Positions 25,444-34,609 of a stretch of DNA of 64,000 nt are shown here, piece by piece. Numbering within the stretch: the stretch's first letter is position 1; each line of letters starts with the position of its first letter. Origin of the DNA: Thalassobius sp. Cn5-15 (GTDB lineage: Bacteria > Pseudomonadota > Alphaproteobacteria > Rhodobacterales > Rhodobacteraceae); the NCBI RefSeq assembly GCF_022347685.1, contig NZ_JAKRGF010000001.1:744001-808000 (forward strand), given 5' to 3'. The notes below the pieces were generated by a model that made no database searches, was not told the DNA's origin, and worked only from the letters and a program-made list of their open reading frames with translations. The position numbers were made by a program, and so were the translations under genes.

Positions 25444-27910
25444 TGTTACGCTCCTCGACACTGGGGGCCTCTTGGGGTTGGCTGGCTTTGGCTTGGCTGT
25501 CTTGAGGCTGCAGCGCCTCAGGGTTGCGCAGCCAGATATCACGCTGTGCAAAGGGAATTTCTATCCCCTCAGCCGTGAACCGTTCGGCAATCGCGTGGTT
25601 CATGTCACTGCGCACGGACAACATCCAGTTCACATCGCGCAGAATGGCGCGGATCTCAAAGTCCAGCGCATCTGCGCCAAAGCCCTGAAACAGCACCGCA
25701 GGGGCAGGATTGGCCAGAACCATTGGATGGGCCTCTGCTACGTCGCTCAGGATCTTTTCGACCTTACGTGTATCTGTACCATAGGCGACGCCAACACTGA
25801 CAATCAGGCGGCCAACCGTATTGCCGCGCGTGTAGTTGGTGACCGTGCCACTGACCAGATCAGCGTTGGGGACAATCACATCTGTGCGGTCAAAGGTTTC
25901 GATCCGCGTGGCACGAACAGAAATATCGCGCACATAGCCCATCTGACCGCCCACCTCGATCCAGTCGCCTTCGGAAATAGGGCGTTCGACCAACAAAATG
26001 ATACCAGAGACAAAATTCGACACAATGGTCTGCAAGCCAAACCCGATGCCCACCGACAGCGCACCCGCGACAATCGCAATGGACGACAGGTTCAGGCCCG
26101 CGCCTGTGATCGCCACCAGCGCGGCAATCGTGATGCCCAGATAACCAACGCCCGACACCACCGCGGTCTGACCGCCCTGATCCAACCGGGTTTTCGGCAG
26201 GACAGAGGTTTTCAATGCGCCCTGCACCATGCGGGTAATCACATAACCGATGGCAAACAGCATGGCGAAGGCGATGAAATCACGCGGCGAAATACGGGTG
26301 TCGCCCAGCGTGATGCCAGCCATGAACTGGCCCCACATTTCGGTCAGGTCGGTGACACGCATGCCCCAGATCAGCGCCAGAACCGGTAGGGCCAGAACCG
26401 CCAGCGCAACGCCGACCAATGCGGGCACCAGTGCCTCTTCGGGGTCATCGCGGGTGCTGAACAGCGCGTAGATCATTGTGCCCAGATGCTGAGTGGCGAA
26501 CAACGCCGCCAGCAGTCCAACGGTGTAGATCGCGGGGTAAATCAGCGCCTCTGCCGCATTACGATAGCCGATTGCGGCCAAGAGCGGCGCAAGGACCGCC
26601 ACCACCATCGCACCGCGCGCCAGAAGGACCACCGCGCGCAGGCGCAGTGGCGCAGCCTCATCTGTATCCAGTGCCAGCAAGCCGGGCATTACCAGCGCCC
26701 GCACCAGACGCCCCAGCCGCATCAAAGCCAGCGAGCTAAGAACCATCAGCGGGAAGGAGAGCAGCACGCCTGCCACCTCATCCAGACCGCTCAGCGCTTC
26801 AAAATCCGCACCGATCTGCGCCAGAACCACGGCTCCCGCCAACCCACCACCAATGCGGCGCAGTGACCCACGACGGCTGGCATCAACCTCAAACACTGCA
26901 GGCGCGGGCGGATCGGCAAACAGCTTGTCACACAGCCACACAACAATCAGCAGCGTGCCGCCCCAAAGGGGCACCTGTGCCACCAGCGCCTCACCGCGCA
27001 GCCCCAGAAGGCCACTGACCAACAGCGCCTGCGTGAGCAGGATCAAACCGATTAACGGCAGGATCACCTTGCTGAGCGACACGAGGAAGGTCAAAATCTC
27101 GGTGCTGGCGATGACACGCGGCGTGACTTGATCGCGCTGCAGATAGGTCCGCAGCCGCGCCATCGCCTCTGCCGCCCAGCCACGCCCACGCGCCAGCAAA
27201 ATCAGACCCAGCAGACCCAGCGGAATAATAGCCAAGAGGTTCTGACGAAACTGGAACAGACGCAATTCGTTGCCAAGATTGATCCGCACCTCTTGCAACG
27301 GGACGGCAACAGCATCTTTCAACTCTGCCAGACCTTCCCCCCAATCGACAGGGTTCAGCGGACTAGGGCCAATGGCGACCAGCGCGTCGGCCTGACGATT
27401 ACGCAGTTCTGTATCGATTTCAGCAATCAGGCCAGAGGCGCGGCTGGCAGCACTTTCGGCAGCCACAACCGGCGCCCTCAATTGCGCCAGACGGTCGGTC
27501 AGATCCTTGCGCTGCGCGCTGATTTCAGCGCTTTCGCTGCCATCTTCGGGCATCGGGCCCAGAACTGCCAACTGGCTTTGCAAATTGGCGATCCGCTGCC
27601 CGTGACTGCCCTGTGCCTTGACGAACACCTCGCGCCAATCGACCAGTTCGGCCCGCAACCCATCCAACACCCGATCCGAAGCGCGCCCCGCCTCCAGCGC
27701 CAACTCGGCACGCCGAGCGGTGCTTTGCCAATCCTGATTTTCCGCCTCTGACAGGGTCAGGGCCCCAACACCCTGTGCCTGCACCACACTGGGCGCAGAA
27801 AACAGCGTCACGGCAAACAGGAGGGCCACAAAAAACAGCCCCCCCGCGATACGCCCGAACCAAGAGGTGCGGGCCGGCGTTCCATAGCGGGGGGGCTGTG
27901 TCATATACAT
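25427..27910 (-). CDS. Large mechanosensitive channel (DUF3772 plus MscS domain)
   Basis: An 827-residue MscK-like protein. A signal/anchor segment near residue 20 precedes a periplasmic coiled-coil DUF3772 region (about 40-200). About ten membrane helices follow, then the MscS pore and beta domain (about 570-790): the pore helix around LSSIAIVAGALSVGIGFGLQ, then FVSGIILLVERPISEGDWIEV. Releases solutes upon hypo-osmotic shock. A charged tail ends the protein. Either ATG 27910 or 27904 may be used. Downstream of cysK by 24 bases in the same direction, so possibly part of the trgA-trgB-cysK transcript. Confidence 0.9.
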   Translation of the reverse strand: MYMTQPPRYGTPARTSWFGRIAGGLFFVALLFAVTLFSAPSVVQAQGVGALTLSEAENQDWQSTARRAELALEAGRASDRVLDGLRAELVDWREVFVKAQGSHGQRIANLQSQLAVLGPMPEDGSESAEISAQRKDLTDRLAQLRAPVVAAESAASRASGLIAEIDTELRNRQADALVAIGPSPLNPVDWGEGLAELKDAVAVPLQEVRINLGNELRLFQFRQNLLAIIPLGLLGLILLARGRGWAAEAMARLRTYLQRDQVTPRVIASTEILTFLVSLSKVILPLIGLILLTQALLVSGLLGLRGEALVAQVPLWGGTLLIVVWLCDKLFADPPAPAVFEVDASRRGSLRRIGGGLAGAVVLAQIGADFEALSGLDEVAGVLLSFPLMVLSSLALMRLGRLVRALVMPGLLALDTDEAAPLRLRAVVLLARGAMVVAVLAPLLAAIGYRNAAEALIYPAIYTVGLLAALFATQHLGTMIYALFSTRDDPEEALVPALVGVALAVLALPVLALIWGMRVTDLTEMWGQFMAGITLGDTRISPRDFIAFAMLFAIGYVITRMVQGALKTSVLPKTRLDQGGQTAVVSGVGYLGITIAALVAITGAGLNLSSIAIVAGALSVGIGFGLQTIVSNFVSGIILLVERPISEGDWIEVGGQMGYVRDISVRATRIETFDRTDVIVPNADLVSGTVTNYTRGNTVGRLIVSVGVAYGTDTRKVEKILSDVAEAHPMVLANPAPAVLFQGFGADALDFEIRAILRDVNWMLSVRSDMNHAIAERFTAEGIEIPFAQRDIWLRNPEALQPQDSQAKASQPQEAPSVEERNIDRDD

Positions 27911-27934
27911 CAAGCGGGTATCGCTCTGACCGAT

Positions 27935-28969
27935 TTACGGGTTTTCAAACACCGCAGGGGGTGTCGGCAGCTCCTGCGTGAGCCATTCAGGCTGCGGCAG
28001 ACCCTTTTCGGCCAAAAACTCTGGGTTAAACAGTTTCGACTGATAGCGGGTGCCATAGTCGCACAGGATGGTCACGATGGTGTGGCCGGGGCCTATATCC
28101 TTGGCCATGCGCATCGCACCGGCGATGTTTACCGCCGAGGATCCGCCCAGACACAGGCCTTCGTCCTGCAGCAGATCAAAGACCAGAGGCAGCGCCTCTT
28201 CATCAGGGATCTGGTAATTCATATCGGGGGTGAAGCCGTCAAGGTTGGCGGTGATCCGCCCCTGCCCGATGCCTTCGGTGATCGAGGTGCCAGTGGAGGC
28301 AAATTCACCGTGCGCATAGTAGCTGTAAAGCGCAGCCCCCATCGGATCAGCCAAACCGATTTTCACGCCCTTCGGCTGCAGCGCCATGCCAACACCTGCC
28401 AGCGTGCCGCCAGACCCAACAGCGCAGATAAAGCCGTCAACCTTGCCACCCGTTTGGTCCCAAATCTCAGGGCCGGTGGTTTCCACGTGGGCCTGACGGT
28501 TGGCGACGTTGTCAAACTGGTTGGCCCAGATCACACCGTTTTCCTCTGTCTCGGCCAATGCTTTGGCCAGACGTTCGGAATAGCGCACGTAGTTGTTTGG
28601 GTTTTTGTAGGGTGCGGCGGGCACCTCTACCAGTTGAGCGCCAGCCAGACGGATCATGTCCTTCTTTTCCTGACTTTGAGTTTCGGGGATCACGATCACG
28701 GTCTTGAACCCCATCGACGCGCCAACCAGCGCCAGACCAATGCCAGTGTTGCCGGCAGTGCCCTCAACAATGGTGCCCCCCGGTTTCAGCTGCCCCTTGG
28801 CGATCGCATCCTTGATGATGTAGAGCGCGGCGCGATCCTTAACCGATTGACCGGGGTTCAGAAATTCGGCCTTGCCCAGAATTTCACAACCGGTTGCCTC
28901 ACTGGCCGCTTTCAGGCGGATCAGGGGGGTTTTGCCAATGGCGTCAGCCAGATCGCGTGCGATGCGCAT
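27935..28969 (-). CDS. cysK: Cysteine synthase A (O-acetylserine sulfhydrylase)
   Basis: A 344-residue PLP enzyme making cysteine from O-acetylserine and sulfide. The PLP lysine is K44 in GQSVKDRAALY. The substrate loop EGTAGNTGIGLA and phosphate loop AVGSGGTLAGVG are intact. The C-terminal 30 residues ending PTPPAVFENP extend beyond E. coli CysK, as in other alphaproteobacterial forms. It lies 54 bases downstream of trgB. In Rhodobacter sphaeroides the trgA-trgB-cysK locus is known for tellurite resistance; thiol supply is the likely connection. Confidence 0.94.
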   Translation of the reverse strand: MRIARDLADAIGKTPLIRLKAASEATGCEILGKAEFLNPGQSVKDRAALYIIKDAIAKGQLKPGGTIVEGTAGNTGIGLALVGASMGFKTVIVIPETQSQEKKDMIRLAGAQLVEVPAAPYKNPNNYVRYSERLAKALAETEENGVIWANQFDNVANRQAHVETTGPEIWDQTGGKVDGFICAVGSGGTLAGVGMALQPKGVKIGLADPMGAALYSYYAHGEFASTGTSITEGIGQGRITANLDGFTPDMNYQIPDEEALPLVFDLLQDEGLCLGGSSAVNIAGAMRMAKDIGPGHTIVTILCDYGTRYQSKLFNPEFLAEKGLPQPEWLTQELPTPPAVFENP

Positions 28970-29023
28970 AATTATCGTTCCTCATCAGGTTTGACGGAAA
29001 CTTATGCGGCAATGCCGCGATGC

Positions 29024-30160
29024 TCAAGCACCTCTGCGCAAGCTTTCACGATTTCGTGCCAGCCAATGCAGCGCCAGGGCCAGTGGCCCCACCCGAATAT
29101 CGCCGCGATCCAGCATCGCCATCACCGTAGCAAATCCAAAGACATGCCCCTTGATGTCCTCATGTTCTCCGTCCACACCGCCAAGACGCGCCGCCTCATC
29201 CGGCAGATCAGCAAGGCCGAGGTAGGTGTAGAAAAACTCTGACGACGCACCGGGTGACGGATAGCCCTGATGGATCTCCTGCAAATCGGTTAGCGTCAGG
29301 CCCGCCTCTTCCTGCGCCTCACGCCGCGCGGCCTCCTCTGGTGCCTCGCCGGGGTCAACGCGACCTGCAATCGGCTCCAGCTGCCATGGCCCATGATCAC
29401 CGCGCGCCAAGGGCCCCATGCGCACCTGTTCGACGAGCAGCACCCGATCGCGCACAGGATCATAGGGCAACACCAGCGCCGCATCACCAGACATAAAGAT
29501 CGCGCGATCCACTTCGGCACTCAACGAACCGTCAAAACGACGAAAACGCAGGTGGCGCTCCTCCATCGCGAAGAAGTTGGCGTAGGGAATTGAAATATCG
29601 CGACTTTCAACATGCGCACGGCGCATTCCGCTGGGCCCCAAAACAGGCGTTTCCCGCTGAGCGGCAACAAAAGCGGCGGCGCGCACATGGATCATACCGT
29701 AGATCGCGCCCACCTCTGCCGCGGTTTTGCAAGGCTGGTGACGCATCACCTCAACCGCCGCGCGGGTGTTGATATCACCCCACTTGGGCGCCCAATCTTC
29801 CAGCCGGAACACTGCCCCCGGTGCGTGACCGCTTTCCGGCGGCCAAAACATCTGCACCCGACGTGACACCCCATCCTCCACGACCTCAGTCCAGATTAGG
29901 TCAAAATTGAAAACCTCTTCGTAGTACACCAGCCGCGCCACATCCGCATCACTCAATCCGCGCGCCAGCAGGCCCACCGCCTGCTGTCCCTCTGCCTTAA
30001 CCAACAACGGAAAGGCATGCCCTGTCGCCCAATGGATCTGGTGATCAGGAAATGCCGCCTCACTCAGACTGATGCCAGAAAGGTCGTGGCCAATCACAGT
30101 TTCAAGCAGCGGCACATGGCACAGGGTGCCAAAGAAAAACAGATCCGGCATTTGGGGCAT
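29024..30160 (-). CDS. trgB: TrgB: gamma-glutamylcyclotransferase-like domain fused to a Nudix hydrolase
   Basis: A 378-residue two-domain protein. Residues about 5-120 resemble the GGCT/AIG2 fold (LFFFGTLCHVPLLETVIG, then YYEEVFNFD). Residues about 190-370 form an ADP-ribose-pyrophosphatase-type Nudix domain with the box GRVDPGEAPEEAARREAQEEAGL. Nudix proteins of this group hydrolyse ADP-ribose or related nucleotides. It lies between trgA (24-base gap) and cysK, the order of the R. sphaeroides tellurite-resistance locus. How the two domains cooperate is not known; a link to glutathione breakdown is speculation. Confidence 0.88.
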   Translation of the reverse strand: MPQMPDLFFFGTLCHVPLLETVIGHDLSGISLSEAAFPDHQIHWATGHAFPLLVKAEGQQAVGLLARGLSDADVARLVYYEEVFNFDLIWTEVVEDGVSRRVQMFWPPESGHAPGAVFRLEDWAPKWGDINTRAAVEVMRHQPCKTAAEVGAIYGMIHVRAAAFVAAQRETPVLGPSGMRRAHVESRDISIPYANFFAMEERHLRFRRFDGSLSAEVDRAIFMSGDAALVLPYDPVRDRVLLVEQVRMGPLARGDHGPWQLEPIAGRVDPGEAPEEAARREAQEEAGLTLTDLQEIHQGYPSPGASSEFFYTYLGLADLPDEAARLGGVDGEHEDIKGHVFGFATVMAMLDRGDIRVGPLALALHWLARNRESLRRGA

Positions 30161-30184
30161 ATCCTATTGAAGAAAAGAGGAAAG

Positions 30185-30637
30185 TTATCTCCAACGGCTA
30201 TGGGCCATACCCACGATAAAGGCAATCAAAACCGTTCCGATGATCAGTGGGCCAATCACCGTCGGGTGCAAAAGAATGGCACCATATTCCGCAATGATGC
30301 GAAAAACATCTTCAAGCGCTTTCAGAGGGTTAGAATAGCGCAATCGCATCGACAGACGTAGCATCTCATTCACAGCCTGTGCCAGTATGGCAATGCTGGC
30401 CAGTGAAAACGCCGCTGTCAGCCCGCGTGACAAGGGCGCCAGAGGGTTGGCTTCGTCCTGCCCATCTTTGGGCACCAGCATCGCCCACCCCACATAGCCA
30501 CCAAGCGCCAGATTTACGTGATTGAACCAGCCAAATACCGTGCTTTCCGGCATCAAGGGCCGCACCATGTCAGATACAAACCATCCCAAGGCGCCCATCA
30601 GGATGGCACCGATCACCCGCGCTGTCGTTAAACTCAT
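30185..30637 (-). CDS. trgA: TrgA family membrane protein
   Basis: A 150-residue inner-membrane protein with three or four helices: ARVIGAILMGALGWFVSDM, GGYVGWAML, AAFSLASIAILAQAV and PLIIGTVLIAFIVGMA. It has no known catalytic motif. The ATG at 30637 follows AAGGGCGAG. It is the first gene of the trgA-trgB-cysK block and about 180 bases from the photolyase gene. Its molecular role in tellurite or oxidative stress is unknown. Confidence 0.85.
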   Translation of the reverse strand: MSLTTARVIGAILMGALGWFVSDMVRPLMPESTVFGWFNHVNLALGGYVGWAMLVPKDGQDEANPLAPLSRGLTAAFSLASIAILAQAVNEMLRLSMRLRYSNPLKALEDVFRIIAEYGAILLHPTVIGPLIIGTVLIAFIVGMAHSRWR

Positions 30638-30816
30638 CTGCTCGCCCTTCGTTTTTTAGCAGGACCATGCAGCTATATTGATGTTATTTTCGCCGCAACG
30701 AACGCGGTTTTGCGCCCGCAGAGGGTGCTTTTGCACCACTTTGCCCTCCCCCAAAGGTGACAAGAAACGCGAGGCGGATCAAGTCCACGTCGCCCATCAT
30801 CGTGTGAAAGCCTTGC

Positions 30817-32241
30817 TCAGACCTTTTCAGGCTGCGTTGCTTTAAATGCCTCCAAAGCCGCAAGCGCTGCGGTCCGCCCCTGCGCCAGCGGCACGATAGG
30901 GTTCAGTGGGCGTGAGGCTTTCCAGGACAAGGGCATCGCCTCTTCAAACCCGCTTCCCGTGCCCAGCCAATGCCGGCAGTAGGCGTTCTGTGCATCGAAT
31001 TTCTGCTGTTGAGTGTCGGGATTGAAAATTCGGAAATAGGGTGCCGCATCCGGGCCGCAGCCAGCGACCCACTGCCACCCCATCGCATTAGACGCTGCAT
31101 CCCAATCAACCAGCGTGTCGGCAAACCACTGCTGCCCCAACCGCCAATGCATACGCAAATGTTTGGTGAGATAAGAGGCCACGATCATCCGAACCCGATT
31201 GTGCATCCGCCCCGTGGTGTACAATTCGCGCATGCCTGCATCGACCAGATCAACGCCCGTGCGCCCCTGCTGCCAAGCGATCAGATGAGGGTGATCAGCC
31301 GCTGTGTCCCAGTTGAAGCGATCCCATTCCTGCCGCCAGCACCCAGTCTGGATGTGCGGATCATGGTAGGTCAAGTGCCAGGCAAAATCGCGCCACGCCA
31401 ACTCCTTCAGGAACTTCTCAGCCTCGCCATTTGGGTAGCGCAGCCATGTCTGATGCCAAATCTGGCGCGCAGAAATCTCGCCATAGGCCAGTGGTTCACT
31501 AAGGTTCGAGGTGACAGCGCGCGCCGGAAAATCACGGTCCTTGGCATAATCCGGCAGCGCAGTTTCCAGAAACCTATCCAATCGCGCCTGCGCCGCCTCT
31601 TCACCCAAGGAGAGATGGAGCGCCACAACGTCTGCGCCGCGCCCCATATCGTGGCCAAAGCCCCAACTTGCCAAAGTTTCCGACGCAGGCCATTCATCAG
31701 GCGCGCGCAGAACCTGCGGCGCCGCAATCGGTGCAGGAATATCGTGCACAGAAAGCGCCCGCCAGAACGGCGAATAAACCTTAAAATGACCGCCCGTTTT
31801 GGTGGAAGTTTTCCACGGCTCCAGCAAGAGATTGCCAGAAAAACTCCGCACATCGATGCCTGCGGCGGCAAACTGCGCCTTAACCTCGCTGTCCCGTTCG
31901 ATACTTTCGGGGTCATAAGCACGGTTCCAATAAAGAGACGTGGCACCGGTTTCCGTCATCAACGCCCGCAGCACGTCGAATACAGGCCCACTGCGCAGGA
32001 TCACCCGGCTGCCCAGACTCTGTAATTGTTTTTGAAACTTCTTGAGCCCCAGCCCAAAGCGCCACTTCGGCGCAGCGCCCAGCGCGTCAAACAGAGGATC
32101 ACGGACAATTACGGCAATCACAGGACGGCCGGTTTCAGCTGCGGCCACGACAGCAGGATTGTCACCCAGACGCAAATCACGCCGCAGCCACACAATAACG
32201 GGAGCCGCACAAGACGCAGCAGGGATAGCGGAACCAGACAA
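30817..32241 (-). CDS. phrB: Deoxyribodipyrimidine photolyase
   Basis: A 474-residue light-driven DNA repair flavoenzyme. The N-terminal alpha/beta antenna domain starts VIVWLRRDLRLGDNPAV, and the C-terminal FAD domain has TGVDLVDAGMRELYTTG, MHNRVRMIVASYLTKHL and WDAASNAMGWQWVAG. The cryptochrome/photolyase signature is complete and the length is normal. The likely start is TTG at 32241 (MSGSAIPAASCAAP), with AAAGG about 8 bases upstream; an internal start is possible. It is upstream of and co-directional with trgA. Confidence 0.93.
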   Translation of the reverse strand: MSGSAIPAASCAAPVIVWLRRDLRLGDNPAVVAAAETGRPVIAVIVRDPLFDALGAAPKWRFGLGLKKFQKQLQSLGSRVILRSGPVFDVLRALMTETGATSLYWNRAYDPESIERDSEVKAQFAAAGIDVRSFSGNLLLEPWKTSTKTGGHFKVYSPFWRALSVHDIPAPIAAPQVLRAPDEWPASETLASWGFGHDMGRGADVVALHLSLGEEAAQARLDRFLETALPDYAKDRDFPARAVTSNLSEPLAYGEISARQIWHQTWLRYPNGEAEKFLKELAWRDFAWHLTYHDPHIQTGCWRQEWDRFNWDTAADHPHLIAWQQGRTGVDLVDAGMRELYTTGRMHNRVRMIVASYLTKHLRMHWRLGQQWFADTLVDWDAASNAMGWQWVAGCGPDAAPYFRIFNPDTQQQKFDAQNAYCRHWLGTGSGFEEAMPLSWKASRPLNPIVPLAQGRTAALAALEAFKATQPEKV

Positions 32242-32421
32242 ACAAAACGCCTTTCTTTGCCCCGAATACGCAGCCTGCCACGATTTGGATCACCGTGTTC
32301 GGAACGCTTTCTGAATAAAGTACTCTCAAACCTCTTTCAACAAACGCGTTGCAGGTCAGGGCCTTGACCTCAATCCCGCTACGCCGCGACCTCACCCAGC
32401 GTAGCGGATTGTTAGCCACCC

Positions 32422-33414
32422 TTACGCGTTCACATCGACCACAACACGTCCCTGCACCTGTCCGGCTAGGATATCCGCGCCCAGCTGCGGCAGATCAGAA
32501 AGAGTCGCCGGTCTCACCATCGCCTCCAGTTTGTCCATGGGCAGGTCGGTGACAACCCGTTGCCAAGCACGCTGGCGGTTTTCAAACGGCTGCATAACCG
32601 AGTCGATCCCCAGCAAATTGACCCCACGCAGAAGGAACGGAATAACGCTTGCCGGCATCGCTGTCCCGCCAGCCAGACCAACAGCAGCAACCGAAGCACC
32701 ATATTCCAGTTGCCCCAGAATGCGCGCCAACATCTCTCCGCCGACGGCATCCACACAACCAGCCCAGGTCTCTCCCTCCAACGGACGTTTGATGACCTCA
32801 TTCAATTCTGCCCGCGCAACAATCTGCGTCGCACCAAGTGATTTCAGATACTCCTGACTCTCATCACGTCCGGTCACCGCAGCAACGCCATAACCTTTGT
32901 GCGCCAGAATCGCAGTAGCCACCGATCCGACACCGCCCGCAGCCCCCGTTACCAGCACCGGACGACCGCCGGGCGTCATGCCATGATCCTCCAGCGCCAT
33001 GACAGACAGCATCGCCGTAAAGCCTGCGGTACCAACAGCCATCGCCTGACGGGTGCTCAGCCCGTCAGGCAGCGGGACCAGCCAATCGGCGTTCACCCGC
33101 GCCTTTTGACCATAGCCGCCCCAATGCACCTCGCCCACACGCCAACCGGTCAACACGACCTTATCCCCGGGGGCGTAGCGGGGATCATGTGACTCCTCTA
33201 CAGTGCCAGCAAAATCAATGCCCGGCACATGTGGATAGCTGCGCACCAAACCGCCACCGCGCGGCCCCATGCAAAGGCCATCTTTGTAGTTCACGGTCGA
33301 GTATTCAACCGCAACAGTCACATTCCCCGCAGGCAGATCGGAGAGTTCCAATTGCTGCACCTGTGCGACGTTTTCTCCGTCTTCATTCTGCGTAACCACC
33401 AGCGCATTGAACAT
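32422..33414 (-). CDS. acuI: Acrylyl-CoA reductase (MDR superfamily)
   Basis: A 330-residue zinc-free medium-chain reductase: MFNALVVTQNEDG start, YSTVNYKDGL, NADPH loop TGAAGGVGSVA and GGTAMPASVIPFLLRGV, all typical of AcuI/YhdH. It reduces toxic acrylyl-CoA to propionyl-CoA, a step in DMSP degradation and 3-hydroxypropionate metabolism. The ATG at 33414 has GGAGGAG close upstream; the longer frame to 33522 is non-family sequence. Divergent from a FadR-type regulator across 274 bases, and not next to dmdA or ddd genes. Confidence 0.9.
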   Translation of the reverse strand: MFNALVVTQNEDGENVAQVQQLELSDLPAGNVTVAVEYSTVNYKDGLCMGPRGGGLVRSYPHVPGIDFAGTVEESHDPRYAPGDKVVLTGWRVGEVHWGGYGQKARVNADWLVPLPDGLSTRQAMAVGTAGFTAMLSVMALEDHGMTPGGRPVLVTGAAGGVGSVATAILAHKGYGVAAVTGRDESQEYLKSLGATQIVARAELNEVIKRPLEGETWAGCVDAVGGEMLARILGQLEYGASVAAVGLAGGTAMPASVIPFLLRGVNLLGIDSVMQPFENRQRAWQRVVTDLPMDKLEAMVRPATLSDLPQLGADILAGQVQGRVVVDVNA

Positions 33415-33654
33415 TTGATATCTCCTCCGAGTTAATTTTTTCCTAATGCCACAGCAAAAATTCGTTGCGATCTGAAAAACGCAAAAGCGGCCTCCAGAAA
33501 GCACGACCGACCTCTGCATCAACGTTTTCTTTACGATTTAGCTTCAAATTAAATCCGATCATCGATTCTAAACCGTTCAACACCACCCAAATCCCTGTTC
33601 GGTATAGGAGGGGCAAACATCGAAACATTGCATGGCGCTGCGACAGACGTTAAA

Positions 33655-33698
33655 TGTCTGACAAATAAAAATCGGCTTGCCAAGCGAAATGTCAGACA
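33655..33698. promoter_or_regulatory. Paired palindromes, candidate FadR-type operators
   Basis: TGTCTGACA (33655-33663) and its exact reverse complement TGTCAGACA (33690-33698) are each odd palindromes (TGTC-N-GACA) of the size bound by FadR-subfamily GntR dimers. The second site overlaps the regulator's ATG, so autorepression is plausible. Confidence 0.55.
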
Positions 33699-34432
33699 AT
33701 TCAGAAAAACGCCCTTCAACACGGAAACCAGCCCGGCGGGCAGCGTCCGATCTATCCGCGGATATTGCCAATGAGATCCGCGATTCTATTATTGATGGCC
33801 GCCTGATTGTTGATGCGCGCCTTCCGTCGGAAGCAGAGCTGGCGGCGCAATTCGCCGTATCGCGGCCGACAGTTCGTGAAGCACTGAAACGCCTTGCAGC
33901 GCAATCGCTTATCCGTACACAACGCGGTGCAAGCGGCGGGGCGTTTGTGAACCGGCTGAGCTATGAACAAGCCTATCCGCAGCAGGTGACCACCGCGACT
34001 CTGCTGCTCAGCATGAATGGCATCAGCTTTGCCACCGCCTGCGAAGCGCGCTTTGCGTTAGAGCGCGCATGTGCGCTGCTGGCCTGCTCAAACCGGACAG
34101 ACCAACAGCTGGACGCATTAAAATTCGAAATCGAACGGCAGAAGGACACCTTCTTATCGGACGAAACGTTTTGCCAATCAGACGTTTCCTTTCATCGCAC
34201 CTTCGTCGACTGCGCCTGCAACCCCGTTCTATCCTATCAATTGGCAGGCGCTATTGAAGCGATGCAGCCGTTAATGAACATGATCACTTACACGCGACGG
34301 TCACGGGCAGTTATCGTCGACCTCCATAGCGCAATTCTGGATGCCCTTGCGGATCGCAAGGCGACGAGCTGTGAAAACGTTCTGGATGAACTGCACAGCT
34401 ATACACTCTCGCTCGCGTCCCCCAAGTCGTGA
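33689..34432 (+). CDS. FadR-subfamily GntR transcriptional regulator
   Basis: A 247-residue regulator. The winged HTH (about 22-85) has LPSEAELAAQFAVSRPTVREALKRLAAQSLIRT. The C-terminal FCD domain (about 105-235) has RFALERACALLA, FHRTFVDCACNP and HSAILDAL, with histidines and acidic residues typical of the metal/ligand site. Members usually sense acids such as lactate, gluconate or glycolate. ATG 33689 is preferred to TTG 33677. It faces acuI; paired TGTCNGACA palindromes lie upstream and on the start. The stop codon sits in a 25-bp tandem duplication. Confidence 0.88.
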   Translation: MSDNSEKRPSTRKPARRAASDLSADIANEIRDSIIDGRLIVDARLPSEAELAAQFAVSRPTVREALKRLAAQSLIRTQRGASGGAFVNRLSYEQAYPQQVTTATLLLSMNGISFATACEARFALERACALLACSNRTDQQLDALKFEIERQKDTFLSDETFCQSDVSFHRTFVDCACNPVLSYQLAGAIEAMQPLMNMITYTRRSRAVIVDLHSAILDALADRKATSCENVLDELHSYTLSLASPKS

Positions 34433-34461
34433 GGGTCTCGCGTCCCCCAAGTCGTGAGGGT
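34412..34461. repeat. Perfect 25-bp tandem duplication over the regulator stop codon
   Basis: The unit at 34412-34436 (starting CTCGCGTCCCCC, ending GTCGTGAGGGT) is repeated exactly at 34437-34461. It includes the TGA stop of the FadR-type gene. It looks like a recent slippage or repair duplication. Confidence 0.9.
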
Positions 34462-34609
34462 AAAGCCTCACCGGCGCGGCTGGCGCGAAATAACGACGGG
34501 CGACCTTATTTCAAAACCTTAGGACCAACACCAACCGTGTAGCCCGACGCCCCAAACACCCAAATGCCGCACAACGCCCCTTTTCAAACTGCGATCAAGC
34601 AACTAGATA

